From Candidatus Raymondbacteria bacterium RIFOXYA2_FULL_49_16 (GTDB lineage Bacteria > Fibrobacterota > OXYB2-FULL-49-7 > XYB2-FULL-49-35), in assembly GCA_001789205.1 (NCBI GenBank), contig MFYT01000107.1, positions 19,707-83,706 of the forward strand: a DNA stretch of 64,000 nucleotides. Direction: 5' to 3'. The translations under genes and the position numbers were made by a program. Positions 29,158 to 39,201 of this stretch are shown in pieces. Numbering within the stretch: the first letter of the stretch is position 1; each line of letters begins with the position of its first letter. Below the pieces are notes generated by a model. The model ran no database searches and was not told where the DNA came from. It was given only the letters and a program-made list of their open reading frames with translations.

Positions 29158-30741
29158 TTATTTCATGAAGACCACGCGTGTGGACATGCTCTTTTCGCCC
29201 ACAGAGAGGCGGACGGCATAGGCGCCCGACGAGACTATTTTACCAGTATTGTCCCTGGCGTCCCACGCAACCGCATAACTTCCGGGAAAGGCCGTTCCAG
29301 CCTTTAGAGTACGCACTGTTGAACCGTCCGCTGAAATCACCGTAATGGTGAATCTTTTTCCCCAGTCGCTGTTTGCAACGCCGTACCTGACCACAGTGGA
29401 GGGATTGAAGGGATTGGGCGTGGCCGGGGAGAGGTAGCCCTGCTTAATAGGTCCGGTCTCACTTGGAAGATAGCTGATAGCGCTTGTATTGCCGAATTCA
29501 TCGGCCCCTATGTCTATTGTCCCGGTCCGGGCGGTGTTGTCCCAATCATCGGTTACCTGGGGAAGAGAAACACCTCTGTTTACCGGTCTGCATGTATCTG
29601 ACGAGAGGTGCAAATTGCCGGTCGCATTGTTCGGGAACCACCGGGAAACAACAGTGGCCAACGATCTGGTTAGAATGATGTTGTTCGACGTGTCGGGGGG
29701 GGTGGAATTGGTATTCGAGATTGTGCCGCTAAACAGGATGTTGTTGCGTATGTCCCCATCCGCATTGTTTCCCGTCGGCGTTGTTCCGTAGATTATCGAC
29801 CCATTGTTGTACGGGCTGTAGAGCGTATTGTTAAAGACGCGCACTTTTCTTGTCCAATAGAGCTCAACGGCATTGCCCACTCCTGGCACAATAAAATTGT
29901 TCAGGATATACGACGTATCGTGCGAAACGCTTGAGCTGGAATAGTTGCCAAAAGCAATGCTGCGATCGCAATTAATGAATGTATTGCGCATGGCCCATAC
30001 ATTCCGGCAGCCGTTCCACATGAAGATACCGGCCCGTCCTCCACCCGAAACACCCAGGATGTTTTTAAAATAGCTGTCGTGAATAACCCAGCTGTCCGCG
30101 CTCATGATATCAATACCGGCAATATAGTTTCCCATGTCGTCCTGCCCGTCGCAGGGCGTGCCGACACAGCGTGTCGCCTCTGGTATTTTAGTGTTTTCCA
30201 GATGGCAATATCTGAGGGTGCAATTCGGCGCATCGACAGTGACCGGGCCTTTGATGTCGCGTTCGCCGCAGTTTATGAATCTGACGTTGTGAAAGACGGT
30301 CCCGGCATTGCCAGCACCATTGTATTTTACACCATGGCAGCGCGATTCGGCGATGGTGATGTTCGCAAAGACCACATGATGGGCGCCGCCCTGCAGCCGG
30401 ATAAGGTCAAAATCGACACTATTATTGTTTTCAAAGCCATTGCCCTTAATAATGCAGTTTGTGGGGTCGCCTGATGCGCCGATGATCTTAATACCCGGTG
30501 AGTCGATGGATATTGTCGCTGTGTTGAAGTTGTAGAGGGTGTCTTTAGTAATCAGATAGGTCCGATTCGATGCCTGGCTCCGCAATGCCAGATAGAGACT
30601 CACAAAACTGGAACACCTGACCACGTTTGTCGTTGGAATGGGGTAGGGGGGCACTTCTTTTCCATCAGCCGTGGTATATGCCTGGGTGAAGAGAAAGGAA
30701 CCAAGCACGCAGGCGACACTTAGAATTGTTTTCACACGCAA
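29158..30741 (-). CDS. Secreted right-handed beta-helix protein with T9SS-like C-terminal domain (paralog A)
   Basis: Signal peptide; beta-helix repeats VFANITIAESRCHGVKYNGAGNAGTVFHNVRFINCGERDIKGP; C-terminus PATPNPFNPSTVVRYG. Confidence 0.82.
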   Translation of the reverse strand: MRVKTILSVACVLGSFLFTQAYTTADGKEVPPYPIPTTNVVRCSSFVSLYLALRSQASNRTYLITKDTLYNFNTATISIDSPGIKIIGASGDPTNCIIKGNGFENNNSVDFDLIRLQGGAHHVVFANITIAESRCHGVKYNGAGNAGTVFHNVRFINCGERDIKGPVTVDAPNCTLRYCHLENTKIPEATRCVGTPCDGQDDMGNYIAGIDIMSADSWVIHDSYFKNILGVSGGGRAGIFMWNGCRNVWAMRNTFINCDRSIAFGNYSSSSVSHDTSYILNNFIVPGVGNAVELYWTRKVRVFNNTLYSPYNNGSIIYGTTPTGNNADGDIRNNILFSGTISNTNSTPPDTSNNIILTRSLATVVSRWFPNNATGNLHLSSDTCRPVNRGVSLPQVTDDWDNTARTGTIDIGADEFGNTSAISYLPSETGPIKQGYLSPATPNPFNPSTVVRYGVANSDWGKRFTITVISADGSTVRTLKAGTAFPGSYAVAWDARDNTGKIVSSGAYAVRLSVGEKSMSTRVVFMK

Positions 30742-30752
30742 CTCCTTTGCTG

Positions 30753-32297
30753 TTATTTCGCTAAAATTGCTTTAACCGTTTTATGATATTCGCCGGCATT
30801 AAGGTTGAACAGATAGGTTCCGCTCGAGGCTTTTTTTCCCGTATTGGTTGTACCATCCCAGACGGCTGAGTGGGTTCCAGCAGAAGTCTGGCCCTGTTTC
30901 AGCGTTTTCACAAGTTTACCGTCAGGCGTGGTGACCGTGAGCAGCAGTTCTTTGCCAATGCCCCGTGTGGGAATGCCATACCATACCGTTGTTGATGGGT
31001 TGAAGGGATTGGGCTGCGGGACCGCGAGAAATGGTTCGCCATTGGCAATGGCAGCGAAGTTCACTGCCGTAGCATTGTTCGATAATTCATCGGCGCCAAT
31101 GTCCGTGTGCCCGTCGCTACGGGGCAGGTTGTCCCAGTCTGAAGTGATCTCAGCCAAGGCAAGCCCGGTGTTTACCGCTGAGGCCGTGTCCGTCTTTAGA
31201 TGGAGTTTACCCTGGGCTTCATCGGCGAACCAGCGCGACACCACTGTTTTCAATGTCCGGGTAACCGCGATATTTCTTGAGGTGTCTGGCGTGGGCCCTT
31301 CAAGGAAAGCAAAACCCCCGAAAATGATGTTGTTTTTTATCTCGCACCCTTGTGTGCGTGCGCAGATAATGGGGCCATTACCCAGCGTCAGCGCGGTGAA
31401 CGAAGTGTTGTTATAGGCCTTGATATTGACCGCGTCAATCAATTCTATACCGCACGCAGTGCCGGGAATGATGAAATTGTTGCGTATAATACCGCCGGTG
31501 ACCGATGCTGTGGCGCCTGAAAGGTTGCCATACGAGATACTTTTATCACAACCGATGAACGTATTTCTTTCAGTGACCATGTTTACGTTCCCGTTCCAGA
31601 GAAATACAGCGGCGCGGCCTTGGCCATTTGGCCCCTTGATGTTCAGAAAGACATTGTCATGAATAACCCAGGAGTCGGCTGCCATAATGTCCATTGCCGC
31701 GATATAGTCGCCGCTGCTGTCTGTGGCACTGCTGCCGCACCTGATTGAGGGCGGAATAATGGTGTCCTCGAAGAGACAATACCGCACAGTGCAGCCGGGC
31801 GCGTTGAGCGTTGCCGGACCTTTTATCATGCGTTCACCTATGTTCAGGAAGTGGACATTGTGGAAGACCGTATGCGATGTGGCGCCGCTTTGGAATTTGA
31901 CCCCATGGCAGCGTGATTCGGTGATAGTCAGGTTAGCAAACGTAACATTGCTGCCGCCTACCATGCGGAACATGTCCTCCTCAACATCGACGCAGTTGTT
32001 CATGCCCTTTCCCACGATGACCGCGCCATTCGGGTCGTCGGTAATGCCACGTATTGAAAGGCCGCTCGCTGAAATGGACAATGGTTCGTAATTCGCGACA
32101 TTATAGACGCCATTCATGAGTACTATGGACCTGTTGGCGGTTTGTGTGAGGAGCGCCATACGGAATTGGATGGCTGTGGTGCAATAGACAACGTTTGATG
32201 GCGTTGGAAGCGGCGGAACGGTTTTACCATCGTAGTTTGCATAACCTTGGACGCAACAGGCGCAGCAGAGCATCGTGATAATGAGAATATGATACAC
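30753..32297 (-). CDS. Secreted right-handed beta-helix protein with T9SS-like C-terminal domain (paralog B)
   Basis: VTFANLTITESRCHGVKFQSGATSHTVFHNVHFLNIGERMIKGP, closely matching the downstream gene; C-terminus PQPNPFNPSTTVWYG. Confidence 0.82.
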   Translation of the reverse strand: MYHILIITMLCCACCVQGYANYDGKTVPPLPTPSNVVYCTTAIQFRMALLTQTANRSIVLMNGVYNVANYEPLSISASGLSIRGITDDPNGAVIVGKGMNNCVDVEEDMFRMVGGSNVTFANLTITESRCHGVKFQSGATSHTVFHNVHFLNIGERMIKGPATLNAPGCTVRYCLFEDTIIPPSIRCGSSATDSSGDYIAAMDIMAADSWVIHDNVFLNIKGPNGQGRAAVFLWNGNVNMVTERNTFIGCDKSISYGNLSGATASVTGGIIRNNFIIPGTACGIELIDAVNIKAYNNTSFTALTLGNGPIICARTQGCEIKNNIIFGGFAFLEGPTPDTSRNIAVTRTLKTVVSRWFADEAQGKLHLKTDTASAVNTGLALAEITSDWDNLPRSDGHTDIGADELSNNATAVNFAAIANGEPFLAVPQPNPFNPSTTVWYGIPTRGIGKELLLTVTTPDGKLVKTLKQGQTSAGTHSAVWDGTTNTGKKASSGTYLFNLNAGEYHKTVKAILAK

Positions 32298-32561
32298 GAA
32301 ATACCTCCTTCTCGGTGAATGCTTATTTAATAAGAGTCATGTTTAGCTGTTTCATCATATATTTCTGCACTATAAAAAGCCGCGTAAGAAAACGAAGAAA
32401 ACAGGTAGGTTATGATAATGAAAATAAAAAAAAATACCGCAGTGAATCTTTTTACTAAACACATCCCCCCCCTATACGCATTAAGCGTTTATATCCACCC
32501 CTAACATGTAAAATTATATTATAAAGCAGATAATATCAAGCCTTAGTTTTAATCCGAAAAT

Positions 32562-32592
32562 AAAAAAGCCGTGAAAATTTCACGGCTTTTTA
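32562..32592. terminator. Bidirectional Rho-independent terminator, downstream of the CBM9-like gene on the minus strand
   Basis: AAAAAAGCCGTGAAAATTTCACGGCTTTTT. Confidence 0.85.
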
Positions 32593-32617
32593 TAAAAACT
32601 TGTTGGCTACAACAATA

Positions 32618-33622
32618 TTACTTGGTATACGCCAATTTTGTATTGAATACGTTGCCTTTGGAGACAAGCTGGGCAATGTAGATGCCAGCGGCAACCGTGT
32701 TTCCACAAGCATCGGTGCCATTCCAGGCAACAGCGCCGCTGTTGTTGAGTCCTGTGAACGACTTGATCAGTTTCCCTTCGGAGGTATAGATATTGATGGA
32801 ACCCGTGCTTTTCATTGTGTAGCTGATGGTGGTTGCGGGATTAAAAGGATTTGGAGAAGCGGCAATGGCAGCTTCGGCCTGTGCAACCGCGGCATTTTCC
32901 ACCTTGGTGGGATTCTCGGGACGGATTTGAACAATGGGATAGTAGGCGGAATTGTCCCAGGGGTTGGTGACAGCGTCGTGCTTATCGCCAGTATAGGTTG
33001 CGCCAAGGCCCCAATAAACATGACCACCATCAGTGAGATCCTGGTCTTCTGTACCAACGCTCATGAGCGCGAAGGGAGGATTGGTGGGGTAAAAGCGGGG
33101 AATGGAAAGTAGGGGAATCTTGACCTCGTAAATGGGCAGGTCCTGGACCGTGACCGCTACAAGAGCGCCATCGGTAAGATAATCATAAGCCAGGGTGCGC
33201 GGATTTGAGTCAGCCAGAATGGGGGCGTTATAAATGTACATCCAGTCGTCTTTTGCGCCGAAACTTATTCTCATATTATCAACGTTTTGCCATCCATAGG
33301 CGTTTGAAAGCGGGTAATCGTCCGCGAGTACCTGCCAGCCTATATAAAGGTTATCCTGGTCGTGAGACATATACACTTTTGCATCGTAGTCCACGCCAAT
33401 GCCGGAGAAGGCGCTCATGTCTGTTCCTGAAATATAGTAAATCTGGTTCTCAGAGGTGAACGCGTTGGCTCGAACAACATAGGCTTCGTCCCAGTCCGCA
33501 AGACTGCCGTCGATAGTGGGAGCGTTTGCATTGTCAATGGCATACACCTTGACCGTGTCTTTCTGTCCGAATGCGAGAAAAACCACGCACAAGACAAATA
33601 CCGTACTCAGAATCTTTTTCAT
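32618..33622 (-). CDS. Secreted CBM9/DOMON-like carbohydrate-binding protein with T9SS-like C-terminal domain
   Basis: Signal peptide; APTIDGSLADWDEAYVV, VYMSHDQDNLYIGWQVLADDYP; C-terminus AASPNPFNPATTISYTMKSTGSINIYTSEGKLIKSF. Confidence 0.8.
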   Translation of the reverse strand: MKKILSTVFVLCVVFLAFGQKDTVKVYAIDNANAPTIDGSLADWDEAYVVRANAFTSENQIYYISGTDMSAFSGIGVDYDAKVYMSHDQDNLYIGWQVLADDYPLSNAYGWQNVDNMRISFGAKDDWMYIYNAPILADSNPRTLAYDYLTDGALVAVTVQDLPIYEVKIPLLSIPRFYPTNPPFALMSVGTEDQDLTDGGHVYWGLGATYTGDKHDAVTNPWDNSAYYPIVQIRPENPTKVENAAVAQAEAAIAASPNPFNPATTISYTMKSTGSINIYTSEGKLIKSFTGLNNSGAVAWNGTDACGNTVAAGIYIAQLVSKGNVFNTKLAYTK

Positions 33623-33801
33623 ACCTATCCCTCCTTTTTAAATGTTTTGGTATGGTTTATGATAATTTTTTCAAATTATATTTATTTAATATATATAAAG
33701 GTCGAAGTAAAGTCAAATAATTTGTTTAATCGATAAATAAGGGTTTTTTTAGGGGCAATTCTTTACTTGTTTGGTTTATAATAATTATTTTTTTTACAAT
33801 T

Positions 33802-34902
33802 ATGAAAGTACCTTTGCTCGATCTGAAGGCCCAGTACAACTCCATTAAAACGGACCTTGATAGGGCTCTCTTGGCTGTTGTTGAATCGCAGGTGTTTATC
33901 AATGGACCGGTTGTCGAGGAGTTTGAACGGGCCATTGCCCAATACTTGAACGCAAAGTACGCGGTAGGCCTCTCCAGCGGCACTGATGCGCTTGTTATCG
34001 CGCTCATGGCCCTTGATATCAAGCCTGGTGACGAAGTTATTACCACCACGTATACATTTTTTGCGACAGCGGGTTCCATTGCGCGGCTTGGCGCAAAACC
34101 GGTATTTGTCGATATTTGCCATGATACTTTTAATATCGACCCAACTCAGATTGAGGCAAAGATTTCCCCAAAGACAAAAGCCATTATCCCGGTCCATCTT
34201 TTTGGGCAGCCGGCGGACATGGATCCCATACTCGCATTGGCGAAAAAACACGGGCTTGCGGTCATTGAAGACGGCGCCCAGGCCATAGGCGCCAAGTACA
34301 AGGGGCAATGCGCCTGCACTTTTGGCCAGATAGGCACATTGTCGTTTTTTCCATCAAAAAACCTCGGCGGATTGGGTGATGGCGGCATGGCGACCACCAA
34401 TTCAGACGAACTATACAACAAACTGAAAATGCTCCGCAACCACGGCGCGCATCCGAAATATTATCATAAGATAATCGGCGGCAATTTCCGTCTCGATGCG
34501 CTGCAGGCCGCGGGGCTCAAGGTCAAACTTCCCTATCTTGATAGATGGAGCGAGGCGCGGCGGAACAATGCGCGCTTCTACGACCGGGCTTTTTCCGGCT
34601 CGCTTGTTGTCACACCGGTCATCCATGCCTCTAATACCTCAATTTACAACCAGTACTGCGTCCGTGTCGAAAAGCGCGATGAGCTCCTGGCCTTTCTCAA
34701 GGAAAAGGGCGTTGGGTCAGAGGTGTATTACCCGGTGCCCATGCACCTGCAGGAGTGTTTCGCCTATCTGGGACACGGGAAAGGTGATTTTCCCATTGCT
34801 GAAGAAGCGGCGGACCATACATGCGCGCTGCCCATCTATCCCGAGCTCTCCCAGGAGCAGAAGGAATATGTTGCCGCCACTATCCTTTCATTTTATAAAT
34901 AG
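33802..34902 (+). CDS. DegT/DnrJ/EryC1/StrS family aminotransferase
   Basis: VPLLDLKAQYNSIKTDL, GLSSGTDALVIALMAL, EDGAQAIGAKYKG, LSFFPSKNLGGLGDGG. Confidence 0.93.
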   Translation: MKVPLLDLKAQYNSIKTDLDRALLAVVESQVFINGPVVEEFERAIAQYLNAKYAVGLSSGTDALVIALMALDIKPGDEVITTTYTFFATAGSIARLGAKPVFVDICHDTFNIDPTQIEAKISPKTKAIIPVHLFGQPADMDPILALAKKHGLAVIEDGAQAIGAKYKGQCACTFGQIGTLSFFPSKNLGGLGDGGMATTNSDELYNKLKMLRNHGAHPKYYHKIIGGNFRLDALQAAGLKVKLPYLDRWSEARRNNARFYDRAFSGSLVVTPVIHASNTSIYNQYCVRVEKRDELLAFLKEKGVGSEVYYPVPMHLQECFAYLGHGKGDFPIAEEAADHTCALPIYPELSQEQKEYVAATILSFYK

Positions 34903-35793
34903 ATGAAATCTATCCGCAGCCTCTTAGCATCTTTTCGCATTGACCAGTGGCTCAAGAACGTCTTTGTACTGGCGCCGCTCGCTTTTTCAAAGCATCTTTT
35001 CAATCCCGGGTATGCGGTTCCCGCGGTTGTGTACGCCCTTCTGTTCTGTTTTGTGTCGTCCGCGATCTATGTTTTCAACGATTTTATAGACAGGGAGCGG
35101 GACAGGCTGCATCCTGGCAAGAAGGACAGGCCCCTCGCCGCGGGAGACCTGCCTGTCGTCCTGGCGCTATTCACGGCTTTTGTCATGGGCGCGGGCGGAC
35201 TTGCGGCAAGCTTTCTGCTTTCTAGATCAGCGGGGTTTGTTCTCGTGCTGTATATTGTAAACAATATACTCTATTCACTTTTCCTGAAAAGGGTCGCAAT
35301 ACTCGATGTCATGCTCATTGCGGCCGGTTTTGTACTCCGTGTTCTTGGCGGCGCGTATGTCATTGAGGTAGAAGCGTCGGTCTGGCTCATGCTGTGCACC
35401 TTCCTGGTCTCTCTGTACCTTGGTTTCTGTAAAAGGAGGCAGGAACTTGTGGTGCTTGCGGGCAACGAGACAGAGCACCGGATATCCCTTAGCAGTTATA
35501 CCGTTGATTTTTGCGACCATATGATCGCTGTTGTGTCCGCGTGCACGGTCATGTCTTACGCGCTGTACACGGTCGCGGATGAGACCGTGCTTAAATTTGG
35601 CACCAGCAACCTTGTTTTTTCATTACCGTTCGTCTTATACGGCGTGTTCAGGTACAAATACCATATAACGGTGTTTTCGATACACAAAAATACGTCGCAG
35701 ATTTTCCTGTCCGATAAATCACTTATAGTCAATGTTTTTCTTTGGCTGCTCACCGTGCTGGCCCTCATTTATCGGGCCCAGGGGACCTTGTGA
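34903..35793 (+). CDS. UbiA-family prenyltransferase, decaprenyl-phosphate phosphoribosyltransferase-like
   Basis: IDQWLKNVFVLAPL, YVFNDFIDRERDRLHPGKKDRPLAAGDL, ILDVMLIAAGFVLRVLGGAY. Confidence 0.82.
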   Translation: MKSIRSLLASFRIDQWLKNVFVLAPLAFSKHLFNPGYAVPAVVYALLFCFVSSAIYVFNDFIDRERDRLHPGKKDRPLAAGDLPVVLALFTAFVMGAGGLAASFLLSRSAGFVLVLYIVNNILYSLFLKRVAILDVMLIAAGFVLRVLGGAYVIEVEASVWLMLCTFLVSLYLGFCKRRQELVVLAGNETEHRISLSSYTVDFCDHMIAVVSACTVMSYALYTVADETVLKFGTSNLVFSLPFVLYGVFRYKYHITVFSIHKNTSQIFLSDKSLIVNVFLWLLTVLALIYRAQGTL

Positions 35794-36878
35794 TCGAGAA
35801 ACCGATTGTCGCGGTCCTCAAGACAAGGCCGGAAACTGTCATTGACGATTATAAGAGACTTATGCAGATGGCTGGTCTCGAGAAAGCGCTTGACCGTTCA
35901 TCTCCTGTCATACTGAAAAACAACATATCGTGGCACCTGTTCTATCCTGCTGCAAACACCACCCCTTGGCAGCTTGAGGCGGTTATTCAATACCTTTTTG
36001 ACCTTGGCTTTCATGATGTTTCGGTCGTGCAAAACGAGACTGTAGTCACTAACGCGTTTATTGGCGAGAAATTGAACAGGTATACGGGCTTGTACCAGAA
36101 ATACGGGGTCAAGGTATTGTACAATTTCCGTGAAAGCGACATGCGGTGGGAAACCTATACGCCCAAGGCCGATATGCTCGCGCTCAACCGGATATTTCCC
36201 AGCGGGATCAAAGTGCCGGGATATTTTTTCGGGAAAAACATTGTCCACCTTCCCACAATGAAGTGCCATATTTACACGGAAATGACGGGTGCGATGAAGA
36301 ACGCTTTTGGCGGTTTACTCGACCGCAGGCGTCATTATTGCCATTCGCGCATTCACGAAGTGTTAACCGACCTTCTGGCGATACAGAAGGAGATTCATAC
36401 CGGCATTTTCGCGGTTGTCGACGGCACCACCGCCGGTGATGGACCAGGACCCAGGACTATGCGGCCTGTTGTAAAGAATTACATTCTGGCGGGCGCGGAC
36501 CAGGTCGCGGTTGACGCGGTCAGTGCCCGCATGCTTGGTTTCGATCCTCTGGAACAAATCAAATGCATCAGGCTCGCCCACGAGGAAGGGTTGGGGTGCG
36601 GTGATTTCGCCGCTATTGATGTCCGGGGGGAACAGATCGATAACGTTAATTTCGGTTTCAAGAGCGGTGACAATATGGCGAGCAGGGCGGGCGACCTTTT
36701 CTGGTTTGGACCGCTTGCGTATCTCCAGCGCCTTGTTTTTCATACGCCCATCGTATATGCATTCATAATGGCCTCGGCCTTGTACCACGATCGTTTCTGG
36801 TACCCTATCATAGGAAAAAGAACGGTCAAGGCATGGCTGACCGGTACCGAGTGGGGAAAACTGTTTCAAACGTATTGA
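35790..36878 (+). CDS. DUF362 domain-containing protein
   Basis: [10 protein letters not shown]…[49 protein letters not shown]…[13 protein letters not shown]; probable GTG start overlapping the ubiA-like stop. Confidence 0.78.
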   Translation: MIEKPIVAVLKTRPETVIDDYKRLMQMAGLEKALDRSSPVILKNNISWHLFYPAANTTPWQLEAVIQYLFDLGFHDVSVVQNETVVTNAFIGEKLNRYTGLYQKYGVKVLYNFRESDMRWETYTPKADMLALNRIFPSGIKVPGYFFGKNIVHLPTMKCHIYTEMTGAMKNAFGGLLDRRRHYCHSRIHEVLTDLLAIQKEIHTGIFAVVDGTTAGDGPGPRTMRPVVKNYILAGADQVAVDAVSARMLGFDPLEQIKCIRLAHEEGLGCGDFAAIDVRGEQIDNVNFGFKSGDNMASRAGDLFWFGPLAYLQRLVFHTPIVYAFIMASALYHDRFWYPIIGKRTVKAWLTGTEWGKLFQTY

Positions 36879-36888
36879 AGGAGAACAT

Positions 36889-37815
36889 ATGAGGATTCTT
36901 GTCACAGGCGGGGCCGGGTTCATCGGCTCGCACCTTTGCCGCAGGCTGACAAACGAAAACCACGATGTTATCTGCCTGGATAATTTTTTTACCGGCCGCA
37001 AGGCAAACATCGTCGATTTGCTTGATTACAAGAATTTCGAGCTGATCCGCCACGATGTTACCCAGCCCGTGTTGCTTGAAGTGGACCAGATTTATAACCT
37101 GGCCTGTCCCGCCTCTCCCGTGCATTATCAATACAACCCTGTCAAGACCGTTAAGACCAATGTCATGGGCGCCATTAATATGCTGGGCCTTGCAAAACGG
37201 GTCAAGGCGCGCATTCTGCAGGCCTCCACATCGGAAGTGTACGGCGATCCTAAAATTCATCCTCAGACCGAGGGCTATTGGGGTCATGTGAACCCTATCG
37301 GCATCAGGAGCTGCTATGATGAGGGCAAGCGCGTGGCAGAGACCCTCTTTTTCGATTACCTTCGGCAGAACAAGGTCGATGTCCGTGTTGTCCGGATTTT
37401 CAACACGTATGGGCCGTATATGCTTCCAGACGACGGCAGGGTTGTGTCTAATTTTATCGTACAGGCGCTCAAGGGAAAACCTCTCACCGTATACGGCAAA
37501 GGCCAGCAGACGCGTTCTTTTTGCTATGTCGACGACTTGGTTGAGGGCCTGGTGCGTATGATGAATACAGCCGGTTTTCACGGCCCGGTAAACCTGGGCA
37601 ATCCTGATGAATTCACTATCATGGAATTGGCAAAACTGGTGCTCGAACGGGTCGCAACACAATCAAAGATCAGCTACAAACCCATGCCTGCTGACGATCC
37701 GCGCCAGCGCAAACCCGATATTTCCCTTGCCTCAAAAAAGCTGAAATGGAAACCAGCGGTCAACCTCCGTGAAGGGTTGCAGCGGACCATTGACTATTTT
37801 GAAAAGATCGTGTAG
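36889..37815 (+). CDS. UDP-glucuronate decarboxylase (UDP-xylose synthase)-like epimerase family protein
   Basis: [82 protein letters not shown]. Confidence 0.9.
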   Translation: MRILVTGGAGFIGSHLCRRLTNENHDVICLDNFFTGRKANIVDLLDYKNFELIRHDVTQPVLLEVDQIYNLACPASPVHYQYNPVKTVKTNVMGAINMLGLAKRVKARILQASTSEVYGDPKIHPQTEGYWGHVNPIGIRSCYDEGKRVAETLFFDYLRQNKVDVRVVRIFNTYGPYMLPDDGRVVSNFIVQALKGKPLTVYGKGQQTRSFCYVDDLVEGLVRMMNTAGFHGPVNLGNPDEFTIMELAKLVLERVATQSKISYKPMPADDPRQRKPDISLASKKLKWKPAVNLREGLQRTIDYFEKIV

Positions 37816-37831
37816 ATTTTAGGTCCTGCTC

Positions 37832-38809
37832 ATGCAAAAAACAATTCTTGTAACCGGCGGCGCAGGATATATCGGGTCCCATTGCGCCAAATTGCTCTCG
37901 AAGAAAAGGTTCCGGGTGGTCGTGTACGACAGTCTGGTGCGCGGATACCGTGATGCGGTCAAGTACGGTGAGTTTTTTCAGGGTGATATCGGCGACCGTG
38001 CGTCACTCGACGCGCTTTTTACATCGTATCCAATAGACGCGGTGATGCATTTTGCCGCATTCATTGCCGTGGGCGAATCAGTCGAGAAACCAGACCTGTA
38101 TCTCACCAATAATTATGAAAAAACGCTTGTGCTATTAGACGCCATGGCCGCCCATGGGGTAGGGAAGTTCATTTTTTCATCAACAAGCGCCCTCTATGGC
38201 GATCCCCAGTATGTACCCATAGACGAGAACCATCCTCTCAATCCAGTAAACCCATATTCACGGAGCAAAGCGCAGGTTGAGCAGACGTTGCGCGAACGGG
38301 AGGCTTCCCAGGGGCTGCAATCGGTCGTTTTCAGGTATTTCAATGCCGCGGGGGCCGATTCTGAGGGTGAATTGGGCGAGCGGCACGACCCGGAGACGCA
38401 TCTGGCGCCTTTGGTCATTCGCGCTGCGCTGGGTGCGGGCAAACCGCTTTCAATCTTTGGGACCGATTATGATACGCCTGACGGCACGTGCGTCAGGGAT
38501 TATATCCATGTGAACGATCTCTGTTCAGCACATATTCTTGGACTCGAGCATCTTTTTGCCGGGCGTCCGAGCGATGTGTTTAATCTGGGCAATGGCAATG
38601 GATTTTCGGTAAAGGAGATCGTCGCAACGGTTGAAAAAATTACTGGGAAAAAGGTCCCCTGCAAGTACGAGGCGCGTCGGGCCGGGGATGTGTCGCGTCT
38701 TATTGCCAATGCTGAGAAGGCAAAGCGGGTCCTTGGGTGGAAGACTGATTATCCGGACATCCGGGACATTATTGGATCGGCCTTAGCGTTTCAAAAGGGT
38801 CGTAGCTGA
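37832..38809 (+). CDS. galE: UDP-glucose 4-epimerase
   Basis: VTGGAGYIGSHCAKLL, HFAAFIAVGESVEKP, SSTSALYGDPQYVPIDENHPLNPVNPYSRSK, RYFNAAGADSEGELGERHDPETHL. Confidence 0.9.
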   Translation: MQKTILVTGGAGYIGSHCAKLLSKKRFRVVVYDSLVRGYRDAVKYGEFFQGDIGDRASLDALFTSYPIDAVMHFAAFIAVGESVEKPDLYLTNNYEKTLVLLDAMAAHGVGKFIFSSTSALYGDPQYVPIDENHPLNPVNPYSRSKAQVEQTLREREASQGLQSVVFRYFNAAGADSEGELGERHDPETHLAPLVIRAALGAGKPLSIFGTDYDTPDGTCVRDYIHVNDLCSAHILGLEHLFAGRPSDVFNLGNGNGFSVKEIVATVEKITGKKVPCKYEARRAGDVSRLIANAEKAKRVLGWKTDYPDIRDIIGSALAFQKGRS

Positions 38810-39144
38810 AGAAATATAAGAAGCCTGTCGTTGCTTCTTTCTAATTCGACCTGTAGTAGCTGTTATAAAATAGTCTGCATTCATTTTTTAACAGACCCAG
38901 ACCTCGAAAAGCCAGGTCTATTGCCGTTGCCCACAACATTTTTACCATATGTCATCATCCTTTTTTATGGTCCGGAATAGAATTAAAGCAAACGATATGC
39001 CATATAGTTAAAACACTCAGATCACCTTGGTTTTTTTAGAAATTCGTCAAATTTTAATCTAAATTCTCAGCATTGAGAATGTTTTATTCGCGTTTTTAGT
39101 GGCCTGGTGTCTCATATTCTGTCAAATTAAGGAATTAAATAAAC

Positions 39145-39160
39145 AGGCCCTCTTTTTGCG
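39145..39160 (+). promoter_or_regulatory. Possible sigma54-type promoter (aGGCCC-N5-TTGCG)
   Basis: AGGCCCTCTTTTTGCG: GG (39146-47) and GC (39158-59) in exact -24/-12 spacing, 42 nt before the ATG at 39202. Confidence 0.45.
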
Positions 39161-39201
39161 GGTTCCTTCAAACAAAGACATCTTTTTAGAGCGGATGAAG
39201 T

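Noticed and set aside
38899-38919. AGACCT-N9-AGGTCT inverted repeat downstream of galE
   Set aside because: Only 6-bp arms, no T-run directly after; could be chance.
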